From positions 9,341,078-9,405,077 of the forward strand of contig NW_004955405.1 in assembly GCF_000276665.1 (NCBI RefSeq): DNA of 64,000 bases, written 5' to 3'. Below, one piece after another: positions 1-10,266 of the stretch. Made by a program: the position numbers and the translations under genes. The notes under the pieces were generated by a model that had not been told where the DNA came from, searched no databases, and saw only the letters and a program-made list of their open reading frames with translations. Within the stretch, counting starts at the first letter, position 1. Each line of letters opens with the position of its first letter. This DNA is from Chinchilla lanigera (Eukaryota; Chordata; Mammalia; Rodentia; Chinchillidae).

Positions 1-997
1 CTCAAATTACTAATGATGTTGAACATTTTTTCATGTATTTATTTGCCATTAGTATTTCTTCATTTGAGAAGTGTATATTCAATCTCAGATACCCATTTTT
101 GGATTGGGTCTTTGAATTTAGGGGGCCTGATTTTTTTTAATTCTTTATATGTCCTCAATAGAAGTCCTTTGTCTGAGGGGCTGTTGGCTAAAACTTTTTC
201 CTAATTCATGGATTTTCTTTTTACTCTATCAGTGATTTCTTTTTGATATGCAAAAACTTTTCAATAAGATGAGATATCAGTTGTTGATTCTTTGAAGTGT
301 TTCCAATGCAGTTTGGTTTTTGTTCATAAACTGTCTGCCTACTTCTGTGTCTTCAAATTTTTTACCTGCTTTCTCTTCTAATAAATTTAGTGTTTCTGCT
401 TTAATATTTAGATCTTTGATCCATTTTGGCTTTAGTGCACAGTGAAAGACATGGGTCTAGTTTTATTCTTTGGCCTGTGGTAAGCCAGTTTTTCCAGCAC
501 CATTTATTAAAGAGGCTATCTTTCTTCCAGTGAATATTTTTGGCCCATTTGTCAAAGATAAGGTCACTGAGTGTGTTTGTAGTTGTGTCTACTTTCTAAT
601 CTGTCCCGTTGATCTTCAGGTCTATTTTTGTGCCACTACCACGTTGATTTTATCATAATACCTTTGTAATATAATTTCAAGTCAGGAATTGTGATGCCGC
701 CTGCCCTTCCTTTGTTTTCCAGGATTGCTTTTGCTATTCTAGGGCTCTTCTGGTTCCAGATAAACTTTAAGATTGTTTTTGCTGGATCTGTGAGGTATAC
801 TGATGGTATTTTAATTGGAATTGCATGGAATCTGTTCAACAATTTGGGGACTATGGCCATTTTCACAATGTTAGTTCTTCTTATCCATCAGCCAGGAATA
901 CCTTTCCATTTTCTGATATCCTCTTTGATCTCTTTTTTCAGAGCACTATAATTTTCACTGTATAGATCTTTTACTTCTTTTGTTAGATTGATTCCTA

Positions 998-1143
998 AGT
1001 ATTTCATCTTTTTATTTTTATTTTTTTATTTTTTATTTTTCTTTTATTTTATTCCTTGTACTGGGAATCAAACTCAGGACCTTGAACTTGCCAGGCAGGC
1101 ACTTGTGCCACTGAACCATATCCCCGGCCTATTTGGTCTTTTT
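998..1143 (-). mobile_element. ID-like tRNA-derived SINE inserted in L1-A
   Basis: Reverse-strand ID core (about 1053-1129) with the A-box and B-box relics (TCAAACTCAGGACCTTG on the plus strand) and a T-rich stretch at 1012-1052 that is the A tail read backwards. It interrupts an L1 sentence that is continuous in the other copies. The flanks TATTTCATCTTTT (from 999) and TATTTGGTCTTTT (from 1130) look like a slightly diverged target-site duplication. Confidence 0.85.
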
Positions 1144-1243
1144 AGATGCTATTGTGAAAGGTGTGGTTTCCCTAATTTCTTTCTCAGTCTGTTGTTTGTG
1201 TAGAGGAATGCTATTGATTTTTGAGTGTTGACTTCATATCCAG

Positions 1244-1931
1244 CTAACTACTGAATTTGGTTATTAAATGCATAAGCCTTTTGGTGGAGTTTTGAGAGTC
1301 TTCTATGTAGAGTATCATGTCATCTGCAAATAATGATAATTTCACTTCTTCCTTTCCTATCCTTATTCCTTTTATTTCTCTCTCTTGTTTAATTGCTTGA
1401 ACTAATATTTCCAGAACTATGTTGAATAGAAGTGGTGATAGTAGACATCCTTGTCTTGTTCTTGATTTTAAAGTAAAAGCTTTCAATTTTTGACATTTAG
1501 TATGATGTTAGCCGTTGGTTTATCATAGATGGCTTTGATTAGCTTGAGGTAAAAGCCATCTCTTCCTATTTTTTGTAGGGTTTTTATCATGAATGAGTGT
1601 TGGACTTTATCAAAGGTTTTTTCTGCATCCATAGAGATGATCATGTGATTTTTGTCTTTGGCTCCATTGACATGGTGTATTATGTTAATTGATTTGTGCA
1701 TATTGAACCATCCCTGCATTCTGGGATGAATCCCACTTCGTCTTAGTGTATAATCTTCCTGATGAATTGTTGTATTCTCCTTCCTAGTATTTTATTGATA
1801 ATTTTTGCATCTATATTTATTAGGGAGTTTGGCCTGTAGTTCTCTTTTCTAGTTGAGTCTTTCTCTGATTTTGGTATCAGGATAATACTTGCCTCTAGCA
1901 ATGAGTTGGGGAGAATTCCTTCCAGTTTCAT
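1244..1931 (-). pseudogene. L1-A ORF2 reverse transcriptase remnant
   Basis: Three adjacent reverse-strand open stretches (1743-1931, 1483-1719, 1244-1486) carry in order the fingers/palm sequence ending in a NYRP-type motif, the first catalytic block with a [14 protein letters not shown] motif, and the catalytic FADD box within LFADDMILY. These are the diagnostic motifs of non-LTR retrotransposon reverse transcriptase. The stretches lie in different frames separated by stops, so no full enzyme can be made. Confidence 0.9.
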
Positions 1932-4130
1932 TAAAGAGTTTGAGAAGAATTGGTGTTAAATCTTCTGTAAATTTCTTGTAGAATTCAGCTGTGAATCCAT
2001 CAGGCCCTGGGGTTTTTCTTCATTGGCAAGTTTTTTTTTTTATTATTACATTCTCAATTTCACTGGCTGATATTGAGTTTTCAGAGTTTTTATTTTCTCC
2101 ATTCAGCTTTAGTAATTCATATGTATCTAGAAATCTGTCCATTTCTTCTGTGTTTTCCATCCTATGAGAGTAAGATTGTCAAAGTAGGAATTGATGATCT
2201 TCTGAATTTCTACAGCATCTGTAGTTATTTCACCCCTTTCATTCCTTATTGTGTGTATTTCAGTTTTTTCTTTTCTTTTTTTGATAAGATTGGCTAGGGG
2301 TTTATGTATTTTATTTATTCTTTCAAAGAACCAATTCTTTGATTCATTAATTCTTTGTATTTTTTTTTAGTGTCCATTGTGTTAATTTCTGTCCTGAGCT
2401 TTATAATCTCCTGTCTTTGGGCTTTGGGTCTGACTTGTTCTTGTTTTTCTAGGAGTTTGAGGTGCAACATAAGATTGTTTATTTGTGCTCATTCTATTTT
2501 CCTGACATGGGAATTCACCGCTATAAATTTCCCTTTGAGGACTCATTGCATCCCATAGGTTCCTGTAAGTTGTATCCACATTTTTGTTTGATTGTAAATA
2601 GTGTTTAATTTCTACTTTGATTTCATCTGTGACCCATTGGTTGTTCAGGAGGATGTTATTTAATTTCCAACTGTTTATGGAGTTTTTCTGATTTCTTTTG
2701 TCCTTAATTTCCAATTTCATTGCACTGTGGTCCAATAGGATAGATGGATAATTTCAATTCCTTTGCATTTACTTAAACATGTTCTATGTGCTAGCATATG
2801 GTCTATTTTAGAGACCATCCCATGTGCAGCTGAGAAGAATGTGTATTCTGATGCTGTTGGATGGAATACTCTGTAAAGGTCTACTAAACCCACATATTCA
2901 CAAGTTTGGTTAAGTTCTGTTATTGCTTTGCTGATTTTTCTGTCTAATTGAGCTATCTTTGTGACAGTGGTGTGTTAAAGTCCCCTGTTATGATTGCATT
3001 GCTGCTTATTTCATTTTTCATGTCTGTTAAAATTTATCTTATATAGTTGGGTGCTCCTGTATTTGGTGCATAGATGTTTATGATTGTTAATCACTTCCTC
3101 TTGAAGTTTTCCCTTCACAAGTATGCAATGACCTTCTTTATCTCTTTTGATTGTTCTTGGTTTGAAGTTCAGGTTGTCTGCAAACAGAAGAGCTACCCCC
3201 ACTTTTTTCTGGATTCCTATCACGTGGAGTATTATTTTCCATCCTTTAATTTCCAGTCTATGAATTTCCTTTTGAGTTAAGTGTGTTTCTTGTATACAGC
3301 ATGTAGTTTGATTTTGTTTCTTGATTCACACTGTTGGTTGGTGCATTGAGACCATTTACATTGATGGTTATAACTGATATATACTGGCTTATCTTTGTCA
3401 TGTTATTTTCCTGCTGTGGATCCTCCTTTTTTCCTCTGTTTAATTGCTTGCTGTGCTTGGTGGTTACTTTCTGTTGTTGTTCTTGAGGTTGTGGTTTGTT
3501 TTATCTCTGTCTAGAATATCTTTTAGTACTCTTTGTAGGATTGGTTTGGTGCTTATGAAGTTCTTCAGTTGTTTTTTATCATGAAAATACTTTATTTCTC
3601 CATTATATTTGAAGGATAGTTTTGCAGGGCACATCAGTCTGGGTTGGAAGTTGTTCTCTTTCAGTACCTGAAATACTTCCCTCCAAGCTCTTCTTGACTT
3701 GATGGTTTGTGTTGAGAAATCTGCTTGTGATTTCCTTTATTGGTGATCTGTTTCTTTTCTCTAACAGCTTTTAGTGTTTTTATCTTTTGTTGAGTTTCCG
3801 AGATCTTGATCACTATAAGTCTGGGTGTGGATTTATTTTAGTTATGATTAACTGGAGTTCTATGTGCTTTACTTATCTGTATGTCCAGTTCTTTTTCCAT
3901 TCCTGGGAAATTTCCTTCTACTATTTCTGCAAATAGTCTTTTGTGGTCACTTGTGTTGACAACTGCTGTTTTGTTGATACCTTTTTATCTGACTTTGTTT
4001 TTCTTTGCTTCATCTTGCAGTTGTTGAATTGTTATTTCCTGGTTCCTGGTTGTTTTTAAGAGATCCTTCCTTTCACATTTTTTAGTGGCAATGCTGTCTT
4101 CAAGGTCTGAACGTCTATCTTCAGCTTTGT

Positions 4131-4400
4131 TCAGGCCATTTGCCAGCTTTCGATGGAATTTTTAATTTCCTGGATATCTGTTTGAATCTGTTTCATGCAT
4201 TCTAGTTCTTTTCTATATTGTTCACTCACGGTTTCCATGAGTTGTCTGTGCTCTTCTATTTTCTTATTAATGTTATCTTTGGATATGTTGAACAATGCTT
4301 TCAATATTGTTCTCATTTCTTTTTTTACCTGAGACATTATTTCTGGTCTGATGTCTTCTATGGCCTGATGGAGTTGTTTCTTTACTTCAGTTGCTATCAT
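4131..4400 (-). pseudogene. L1-A ORF1 coiled-coil remnant
   Basis: An 89-residue reverse-strand stretch rich in Lys, Glu, Gln and Ile, beginning MIATEVKKQLHQAIEDIRPE and containing heptad-like segments. It resembles the N-terminal coiled coil of the L1 ORF1 RNA-binding protein, and the same sequence recurs in the ORF1 remnant at 12877-13377. The RNA-recognition and C-terminal domains are not readable in one frame. Confidence 0.8.
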
Positions 4401-4859
4401 TTCAGAAATTTCAGGTGTATGTCTTCCAGGCTCTTCTGTGTTGATGTCTCCTGGACTTGTTCAGGGTGGATGGAGAGCTGAGTTTGCTCCTTTATTTTGC
4501 TCCTTTATTTTGTCATCGTTCAAGATGCAGAGGTTCCCTGGAGTGCAGCCTCACTGTCCTGATTGTGAGTGCCGGACCAGTGTCCGAAGGTCCCCAGTGG
4601 TCAGTGCAGCTCCCCTGCTGGTGAGTGGTGGTGAGGTGGTGTCCCAGATGCTCCCAAAACTTTCTTGCATTCACTTGGGTCCCAGGCATGTGGGGGAGCA
4701 CTGGGGGAGACTCGCTGGCTCTCCTGAGACTGTCTGGAGCTCGGCTCATCTTCCACAACAGTAGGGCTGATGCAGGTTGTCTTTACTGAGGCTTCAGATA
4801 TTGCCAAGAACAGAGCCTGCTTCCCACACTGGCAAGGGAGGGATGAGGGTGGAGTCCCC

Positions 4860-5180
4860 GAGGCCACTGATTCTGTCAGGTTTCAGCTGGACTCCCAGGG
4901 GGGTGCGGGTTGTTCTGACAGTGAACCCTGAGGCCCCAGAAGTTGTCCAGGGCTCCATGGGCCACACACACTATGGGGGATGTGCAACAGCCGCTCACCT
5001 GGGTTCCTGAAGATGTCTGGATTTCAGCCCAGCATGCACAGACACACTGGGGGTGTGGGAAGTAGCCACCAGGGCCTCAGAGGGTACCCAGGGCTCCGCC
5101 TGCCTCGCATGTTGGTCAGCGAGGCACAGCAGCACCTCACTGGGATTCCTGAAGATGTTTGGGGTGCAACCCAGCACTCT
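4860..5180 (-). repeat. Imperfect tandem units in L1-A 5' UTR
   Basis: The GC-rich 5' end of L1-A contains two related segments starting near 4994 and 5133. Both have a TTCCTGAAGATGT core followed by CAGCCCAGCA or CAACCCAGCA. Spacing is about 139 bases. This suggests a monomer-type promoter, as known for several rodent L1 families. Confidence 0.55.
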
Positions 5181-5194
5181 GAAAAACTGAGCTT

Positions 5195-5577
5195 TAATTT
5201 CTGTCTTTTCTCATTTCTGAGACAAAATACCCAACTCTCATGGTTAAGGGAGGAGAAGTGTATTTTGGCTCACAGTTCATGGCAGTTTCAGTCTATAGTC
5301 ATCTGGCTCCAAGGCACAGGCACATCACAGGTGAAACAGTCCATGGCAAAGCAGTGCAGGCAAAAGGCAGCAAAGCAGTGAAGTAGTGAAGCAGAAGAAG
5401 CAGTGGTCACCTGCCTTTATATTTCATCCAGGTTACCTGCCTCTTAGGCAGTGCCATCCACACCCAGGGTGGGGTACCCTTAAGCCCTATAATTTACCCT
5501 AAGCCATCCACCTCCAGAAAGCCCCACCTATGACCATATGAGGCTTTGGGGGGCATCTAGATATAAACCATAATAAT
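5195..5577 (-). mobile_element. MaLR-type solo LTR
   Basis: Read on the minus strand, the element begins near 5577 with TTATGGTTTATATCTAGATG and CCCAAAGCCTCATAT and ends near 5195 after a GGGTATTTTG block. The same beginning and end occur, better preserved, in the plus-strand copy at 15339-15728, so the two belong to one family. The structure and the ending fit mammalian MaLR LTRs; the subfamily was not determined. Confidence 0.65.
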
Positions 5578-6460
5578 TTCCTATTTAACCATAAAAGGTA
5601 TACTAGTGTATCTGCAGACTGTCAATTTCTGTAGTACCAAGGATCTTTCCCTGCCAATGAAAACATTTTCTCTTGTTTATCTGATGAAAATATCATTTCT
5701 TGACTTGAAAAGCATTTGAAGACCTTGCCTGAGTAGCAATCCTATAAGACAAATCCATTTTCCTCATATTCACCACTATCCTTCATTTTCTTCAGGCTTG
5801 TTATTACTGTTAGACCAAGCAGTGAGGAGCAGTTACCAGGTTAAATGTGGAAGAAGGATTAAATGCCAGTGTAATTAGTATTATATTTTGAAAATGTATG
5901 TTGATAAAAATTTGATAAATTTTTGTGGTAATGAATTCTGTGGATGTAAGGGAAGCAGAGAAGAATGTAATTTTAGATAAGGCTGAATTTATCACTGTGA
6001 GTAGCCTTATTGGAAATTTTTTATTTGTTGTACTCTAATAGAAATGAATACCTAAGATTGTTTGTAGCTAGAATCTCAAGCTAAAAAATGATCCATATTA
6101 AACAAAGTTCAAATGCCAGATAGTTCCTTAGACAATGCAATGAAAGGAATACAAACAGTGAGATGTTGGAGAATGGCTTCCCTAACACATGTCTGGCATT
6201 TTATAAGAGACCTCACAAAGTAAACTTTTTGCTAAATATTGGGAAATCCATTGTGGAAGGGGAGGATTGTAGGTTGGTAGGGAATGCAGTATTCAAGAAG
6301 GGCTTTCTGCTTTCAGCCAGAATGCAAGATGCTAGGGTGGTAGAGATCATTGAGGCAAGAAAGGCAGGGTAGGCACAAGCACAATGATAGGCAGTAGGGT
6401 CAGTCTGGCAAATAGTGTCTGACCCATCATGATTTTTGGAATCAGCAAAGCAGATACTAT
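5578..6460. other. No feature recognised
   Basis: AT-rich sequence with no coding pattern, splice-flanked exon, SINE core or tandem structure that I can defend. The short open frames here have no recognisable motif. Confidence 0.6.
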
Positions 6461-6461
6461 A

Positions 6462-6690
6462 TGTATCAGTCTGTTTTGCCTGAAAATAATAAAATATTTG
6501 AGTACAAGAGGCTTGAAAATAAAGGTTTATTATCTCACATAACCAAGTCTAGAACAGTTGGAAGTTCTGGTTGGTGATTCCAGCTTCTTTGCCATTTTCT
6601 TGTCTTTACTGTCATGGTTGTAACATGGCTCTTGCCATTCCAACCTCTCACATCTTTTCATGATAATATCTAAAAGTAAGAAGAAAAGGG
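6462..6690 (-). mobile_element. Possible diverged MaLR-type LTR end
   Basis: The plus strand starts TGTATCAGTCTGTTTTGCCT and then has a GTTTATTATCTCACA block. That order is typical of the reverse complement of a MaLR LTR 3' end. The rest is too diverged to place, and the outer boundary is a guess. Confidence 0.35.
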
Positions 6691-7932
6691 TGTTATCTTC
6701 ACCCTTCTATCTTTTGATTTTATCAAGAGATAAATTACTCCCAAAAGTGCTGAAGCACACTTCTCCTTATACTTCATTTACCAGAAGTAGATCACATGTT
6801 CATCCCAAATCAGGCACTAGCAAAGGAAAATTGGAATTAGAACAACCATGGATTATCTCTGGAAGTGGAGGGAGAGTTTCACCTTCCCTAAGCTTATTGA
6901 AGTGAATTGGGGCTCTGTTTTGAAGGGAGAATTGAGGGCTGATTGATAAATAGGCAGCCAGTGTAGTCAACACATATTTGGGAAGTTGTCGCCAATGGTG
7001 TGACTTAAAGGACTCTTAGTTTTGAGTATAGTTAACTTTAGAGCAAGAGAAGTCTCTCCGTCAAGTATAGACTGCCATGATAATAACTCTTGTACTTTCC
7101 TTTTATGGGCTGAATGGTTTTTAGATATCTGCAGCAGGATATTATAAGGAGACTGTGGCAAGCTTCAATAGTAGAGTGATGGACAATGTAAAAATTTAGA
7201 GCGAAGTCATGTTCTCTGCAGCTCTGGTTATGATTAGATGCCTGACTCTAGGTACTGATAAGGTACTCTAGGTAGTTGTGTTTTATGAGCTCACTATGAA
7301 CTCAGTGCTATCTGCAGAATTATAAGACGACCTGCCCAAGAAGACGTCTTTATCAACTGGAAGTGATACATATGTAGCTGGGATCAGAAGAATCTGAAGG
7401 CACAGATTATTGTTTGAGCAATTTTCTCACTCTCCTTTGGAGATATTTCCCAGTTTACAAGTGCTCTGTAAAGTCTTATGGTAGTTGGTATTGGTAGACT
7501 TGGGAAATCTTACTAGGATATAGAACTTTCAAGTAGTATATCTCTGCAGGTTCTCTTAAAAGGAATGAAATGGCCTGAAGTGAGGATGTCTATTGATTAA
7601 TGGGTCTAAATTTGATCAGGTGATCAGGGACTTTGAAGGAACAAGATTGTAAATTAGGTAATAAAGATATGTGGATGAACCTTTCATAATAGGCATATAG
7701 TGTGAGGAAATTTATGTCCCATGTGATTCTCACTCAAAGGTCTGCTTTTGTATGGCATTATTGATAGGTGAGCAAGATGATACACCTTGGGGATATTCTA
7801 AAGGCCATCCAGGTGCTTGCTTGGTGGACTGTAATGTTATAACAATGAAGATGAACATAGGCCCACAGCATAGACATATCCTAACCAAGGTGCTCTAGCT
7901 GCTGAATACCCAGAGTGATAAATACCACTACC
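6691..7932. other. No feature recognised
   Basis: Low-complexity-free AT-rich sequence. No coding, RNA gene or repeat pattern that I can support on either strand. Confidence 0.55.
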
Positions 7933-8097
7933 AACCGGGCATAGTGGCCCACACCTATAATCCCAGCACTCTGGAGGCTGAGGCAAGAGGATCATTGCGA
8001 ATTCAAGACCAGCCTGGATTACAAAGTAAGCTCAAGACCAGCCTGAACTGCATAGGAAGACCCTGTCTCAAAAAGACAAAATAAAAAATAAATAAGT
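7933..8097 (+). mobile_element. B1-like SINE
   Basis: Starts with ACCGGGCATAGTGGCCCACA, continues with the 7SL-derived ATCCCAGCACTCTGGAGGCTGAGGC core (7965-7986 area) and ends with ACCCTGTCTCAAAAAGACA and an A-rich tail. The segment around AGACCAGCCTG is duplicated in tandem (about 8005 and 8036), the internal duplication seen in B1-type elements. Confidence 0.92.
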
Positions 8098-8289
8098 AAA
8101 TACCACTGCTAGTATGGCACAGGGTCCCAGTATGACACAGTACCTCAAGGAGACTGTTGTTCTGTTTCAAGATGATTGTACTGGATCCCTTGTATCACGG
8201 AGGAGGCAAAAATTAGCTCTCATTGGAATCAACACTTATTCTAGATACAGAATTGTTTCATGCTCTTTCATGTTTCTGCTTGTATCATT

Positions 8290-9005
8290 GTAGTGGATTG
8301 ACAACTGGTGGTCAACTTATAACCCCCATCTGAACTGAGTAAGCATGGTGCTGGGTGTGGGAGGCCCACCTGAAGATTGTTGCCAGCAGCATAAAAGGCA
8401 GAACTGGAGAAGAAGTTAGGCTACCGGGAGCTGAAAGAGGCTGTTGGGAGCTGGTAGAAACTGTAAGGAGCTGTTTGTTGTTTGGAGGAGGTCATCATGC
8501 TGGCTTTCCTGATGAACTTGGCTGTTTTCATCCTCCAAGGAGCTCGGGCCTTTGTTGGCACTGAGAATAGCTTCAGTTCACTTTGGGGGAGCTCTGGTCC
8601 TCACTCTAAGCATTGCTTCCTGGATCCGGAGTGGAAGAGGATGCACAGCTCAGTCTTCTGAAGAAGCTTGCTGCATTGGCTTTCCTGATGAGAACTCAGC
8701 TGTCTTCACCATTGGAGGAGTGTGGGACCTCACTGTTGCTGAGGATGGCTGTGATACCTTCCAGGGGAGCTCTGGTTCTTACTTTGAGCATCACTTCCTG
8801 GCTCCAGTGTAGATCCCTCAGCCTGCTGGCATGGATCCTTCATCCTACTGGCACAGACTTCCTAGATTCCACCACTTGTCTTTGGGCCTTCACAGTGCAG
8901 ATCCATGAAACAGGCCTGAATAAGATATTGTTATGGGCTCTGGGCCTCCAGTTGGATTCGTGAGCTCTAGGTCTTCAGCTGGACTCATGCAGGACATTTC
9001 CGTGG
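8290..9005 (+). repeat. Unassigned LTR-like element with internal 176-bp duplication
   Basis: Sequence from about 8499 to 8673 repeats imperfectly from about 8672 to 8850. Compare GGGGAGCTCTGGTCCTCACT near 8587 with GGGGAGCTCTGGTTCTTACT near 8764, and TGGCTTTCCTGATGA near 8500 and 8675. A CATAAAAGG box near 8390 precedes the duplicated part, as a promoter would in an LTR. Further down, two 27-base units (GGGCTCTGGGCCTCCAG near 8936 and GAGCTCTAGGTCTTCAG near 8962) also repeat. Overlapping open frames of 69-116 residues here have no recognisable domain. Orientation is inferred from the TATA-like box only. Confidence 0.45.
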
Positions 9006-9179
9006 GATCCAGGTCCTTGGCTAGTTTCTTTGGTCTTAGTATATGGACAGATTTCCTGCACTCTTTTGTATATCATTCTTTGAGTGACTATTATAACTAA
9101 TCTTATAAAATATGTGTCTTGTATTATATTGTTCTCCCTTGCAGAGTATCCCCCAAACTGACACAATCATCATCATGGA

Positions 9180-9328
9180 TTTTTTTTTCCTGAGATATGG
9201 TCTTCCTTTGTAATTCATATTGGCCTTAAAATCACTATGGAGCCAAGACTGGCCCTGAATTTGCAGCAATCCTCCTGCCTCAGCCTCCCAGTCAGGGATT
9301 ATAGGTGTGTGCCACCATGCCGGGCTGG
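9180..9328 (-). mobile_element. B1-like SINE
   Basis: Plus strand reads GAGATATGGTCTTCCTTTG, CTCCTGCCTCAGCCTCCCAG, ATTATAGGTGTGTGCCACCA and GCCGGGCT, the reverse complement of a B1 from tail to head. Confidence 0.85.
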
Positions 9329-9756
9329 ATTTGTTAGTATAAACCTCAGACTCAGATTTGGAAAAGTAAATATAACAAAGGCATAAACTTTTAATTATTC
9401 TTTATGCATGTGGGAGAAAAAATGCTAATGATTTTCTTTTAATTTTGAGAAAAAAATTAAATACTGCTTAGAAATATAGTCAGTGCAACATTTTTTTTTT
9501 ATTTTCAAGAGAAAAGAACTGAAACAAATTAACAAACACAGATAGAAACAAAAAAAAATAAAAACAATAAAAGCAATACAGAAGTTCAGACAAGGTGGTA
9601 AGAAATTAACAGTGGTTGTTGTATTACATATTGTTATCTTCAAATTAGTTACTCAGATAAAGCAGTATAGGCATGTAAAATTGATCAAACAATTAAACAT
9701 TAACTCTTCCTTTCAATAAAGCAATAAAAATTAGTAGTACAATTATCTTAGCTGTC

Positions 9757-9778
9757 GTGTGTGTGTGTGTGTGTGTGT
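9757..9778 (+). repeat. (GT)n microsatellite
   Basis: Eleven GT units inside the 3' UTR of L1-B. A GT or TA tract lies at the same relative place in the L1 3' ends at 26.4 and 43.0 kb, so it is part of the element. Confidence 0.9.
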
Positions 9779-9897
9779 ATTTTTCCCTTCTTTCTTTCCT
9801 CTTTTCCCTCACCCCTGTCATTCCTTCCTTTTGAGCAGTTTCTTTCCATTCACAATATCTATTATACCTTTCAGATTTTATTTACTCTTTCAGGTTC

Positions 9898-10266
9898 TTA
9901 CACTAGGGAGACAACATGATGTTTACACATGTGAGTCTGATTTATTTCACTCATGATTATGCTCTCTAGTTGCATCCATTTACCTATAAAAGCCTTGAGT
10001 TTATCTTTCTTTAGAGCTGCATAATATTCCATTATATAAAAATACCACAGCTTTTTTATCCTTTCCTCAGTTGACATGCATTTGGGTTGTTTCCAGGATT
10101 TAGCTATTACAAATTGTGCTGCTACAAACATAGGTACACATATATCGCTGTAGTATGATGTTTTTAGTTCTGGAAAAATACTGAGAAGGGAAATAGCTAT
10201 GTTGAATGGGACCTCTAATCCTAGTTTACTGAGGAATGTCCAGACTGATCTCCACAGTGGCTGCAC
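9898..10266 (-). pseudogene. L1-B ORF2 C-terminal remnant
   Basis: A 122-residue reverse-strand frame with the L1 ORF2 C-terminal sequence, including an FVIAKSWKQPKC segment and an LWYFYIMEYYAALKKDKLKA segment. The same text is found at 25459-25692 (plus), 26668-26877 (minus) and 43234-43542 (minus). It has no start codon of its own and is a relic. Confidence 0.9.

Larger units (their letters stand above)
1..5190 (-). mobile_element. LINE-1 (L1-A), nearly full length to its 5' end, 3' end outside window
   Basis: Reverse-strand frames give L1 ORF2 and ORF1 pieces in the expected order. Position 1 falls in the C-terminal part of ORF2, followed towards higher coordinates by the reverse transcriptase block (about 1244-1931), the endonuclease part (about 2380-3900), an ORF1 coiled-coil remnant (4131-4400) and a GC-richer 5' UTR to about 5190. 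Every frame is broken by stops and frameshifts, so the copy is dead. An ID SINE splits it near 1012-1129. The same sequence order recurs in the copies at 9.5, 42.7 and 62.7 kb. The 3' end and poly(A) tail lie before the window. Confidence 0.93.

Noticed and set aside
4438..5381. Open frames of 77-133 residues on both strands at the L1-A 5' end
   Set aside because: They fall in the GC-rich L1 5' UTR and then an LTR; no conserved protein pattern.
8355..8963. Overlapping plus-strand open frames of 69-116 residues
   Set aside because: They lie in a duplicated, LTR-like element, have no domain, and differ between the two repeat units.
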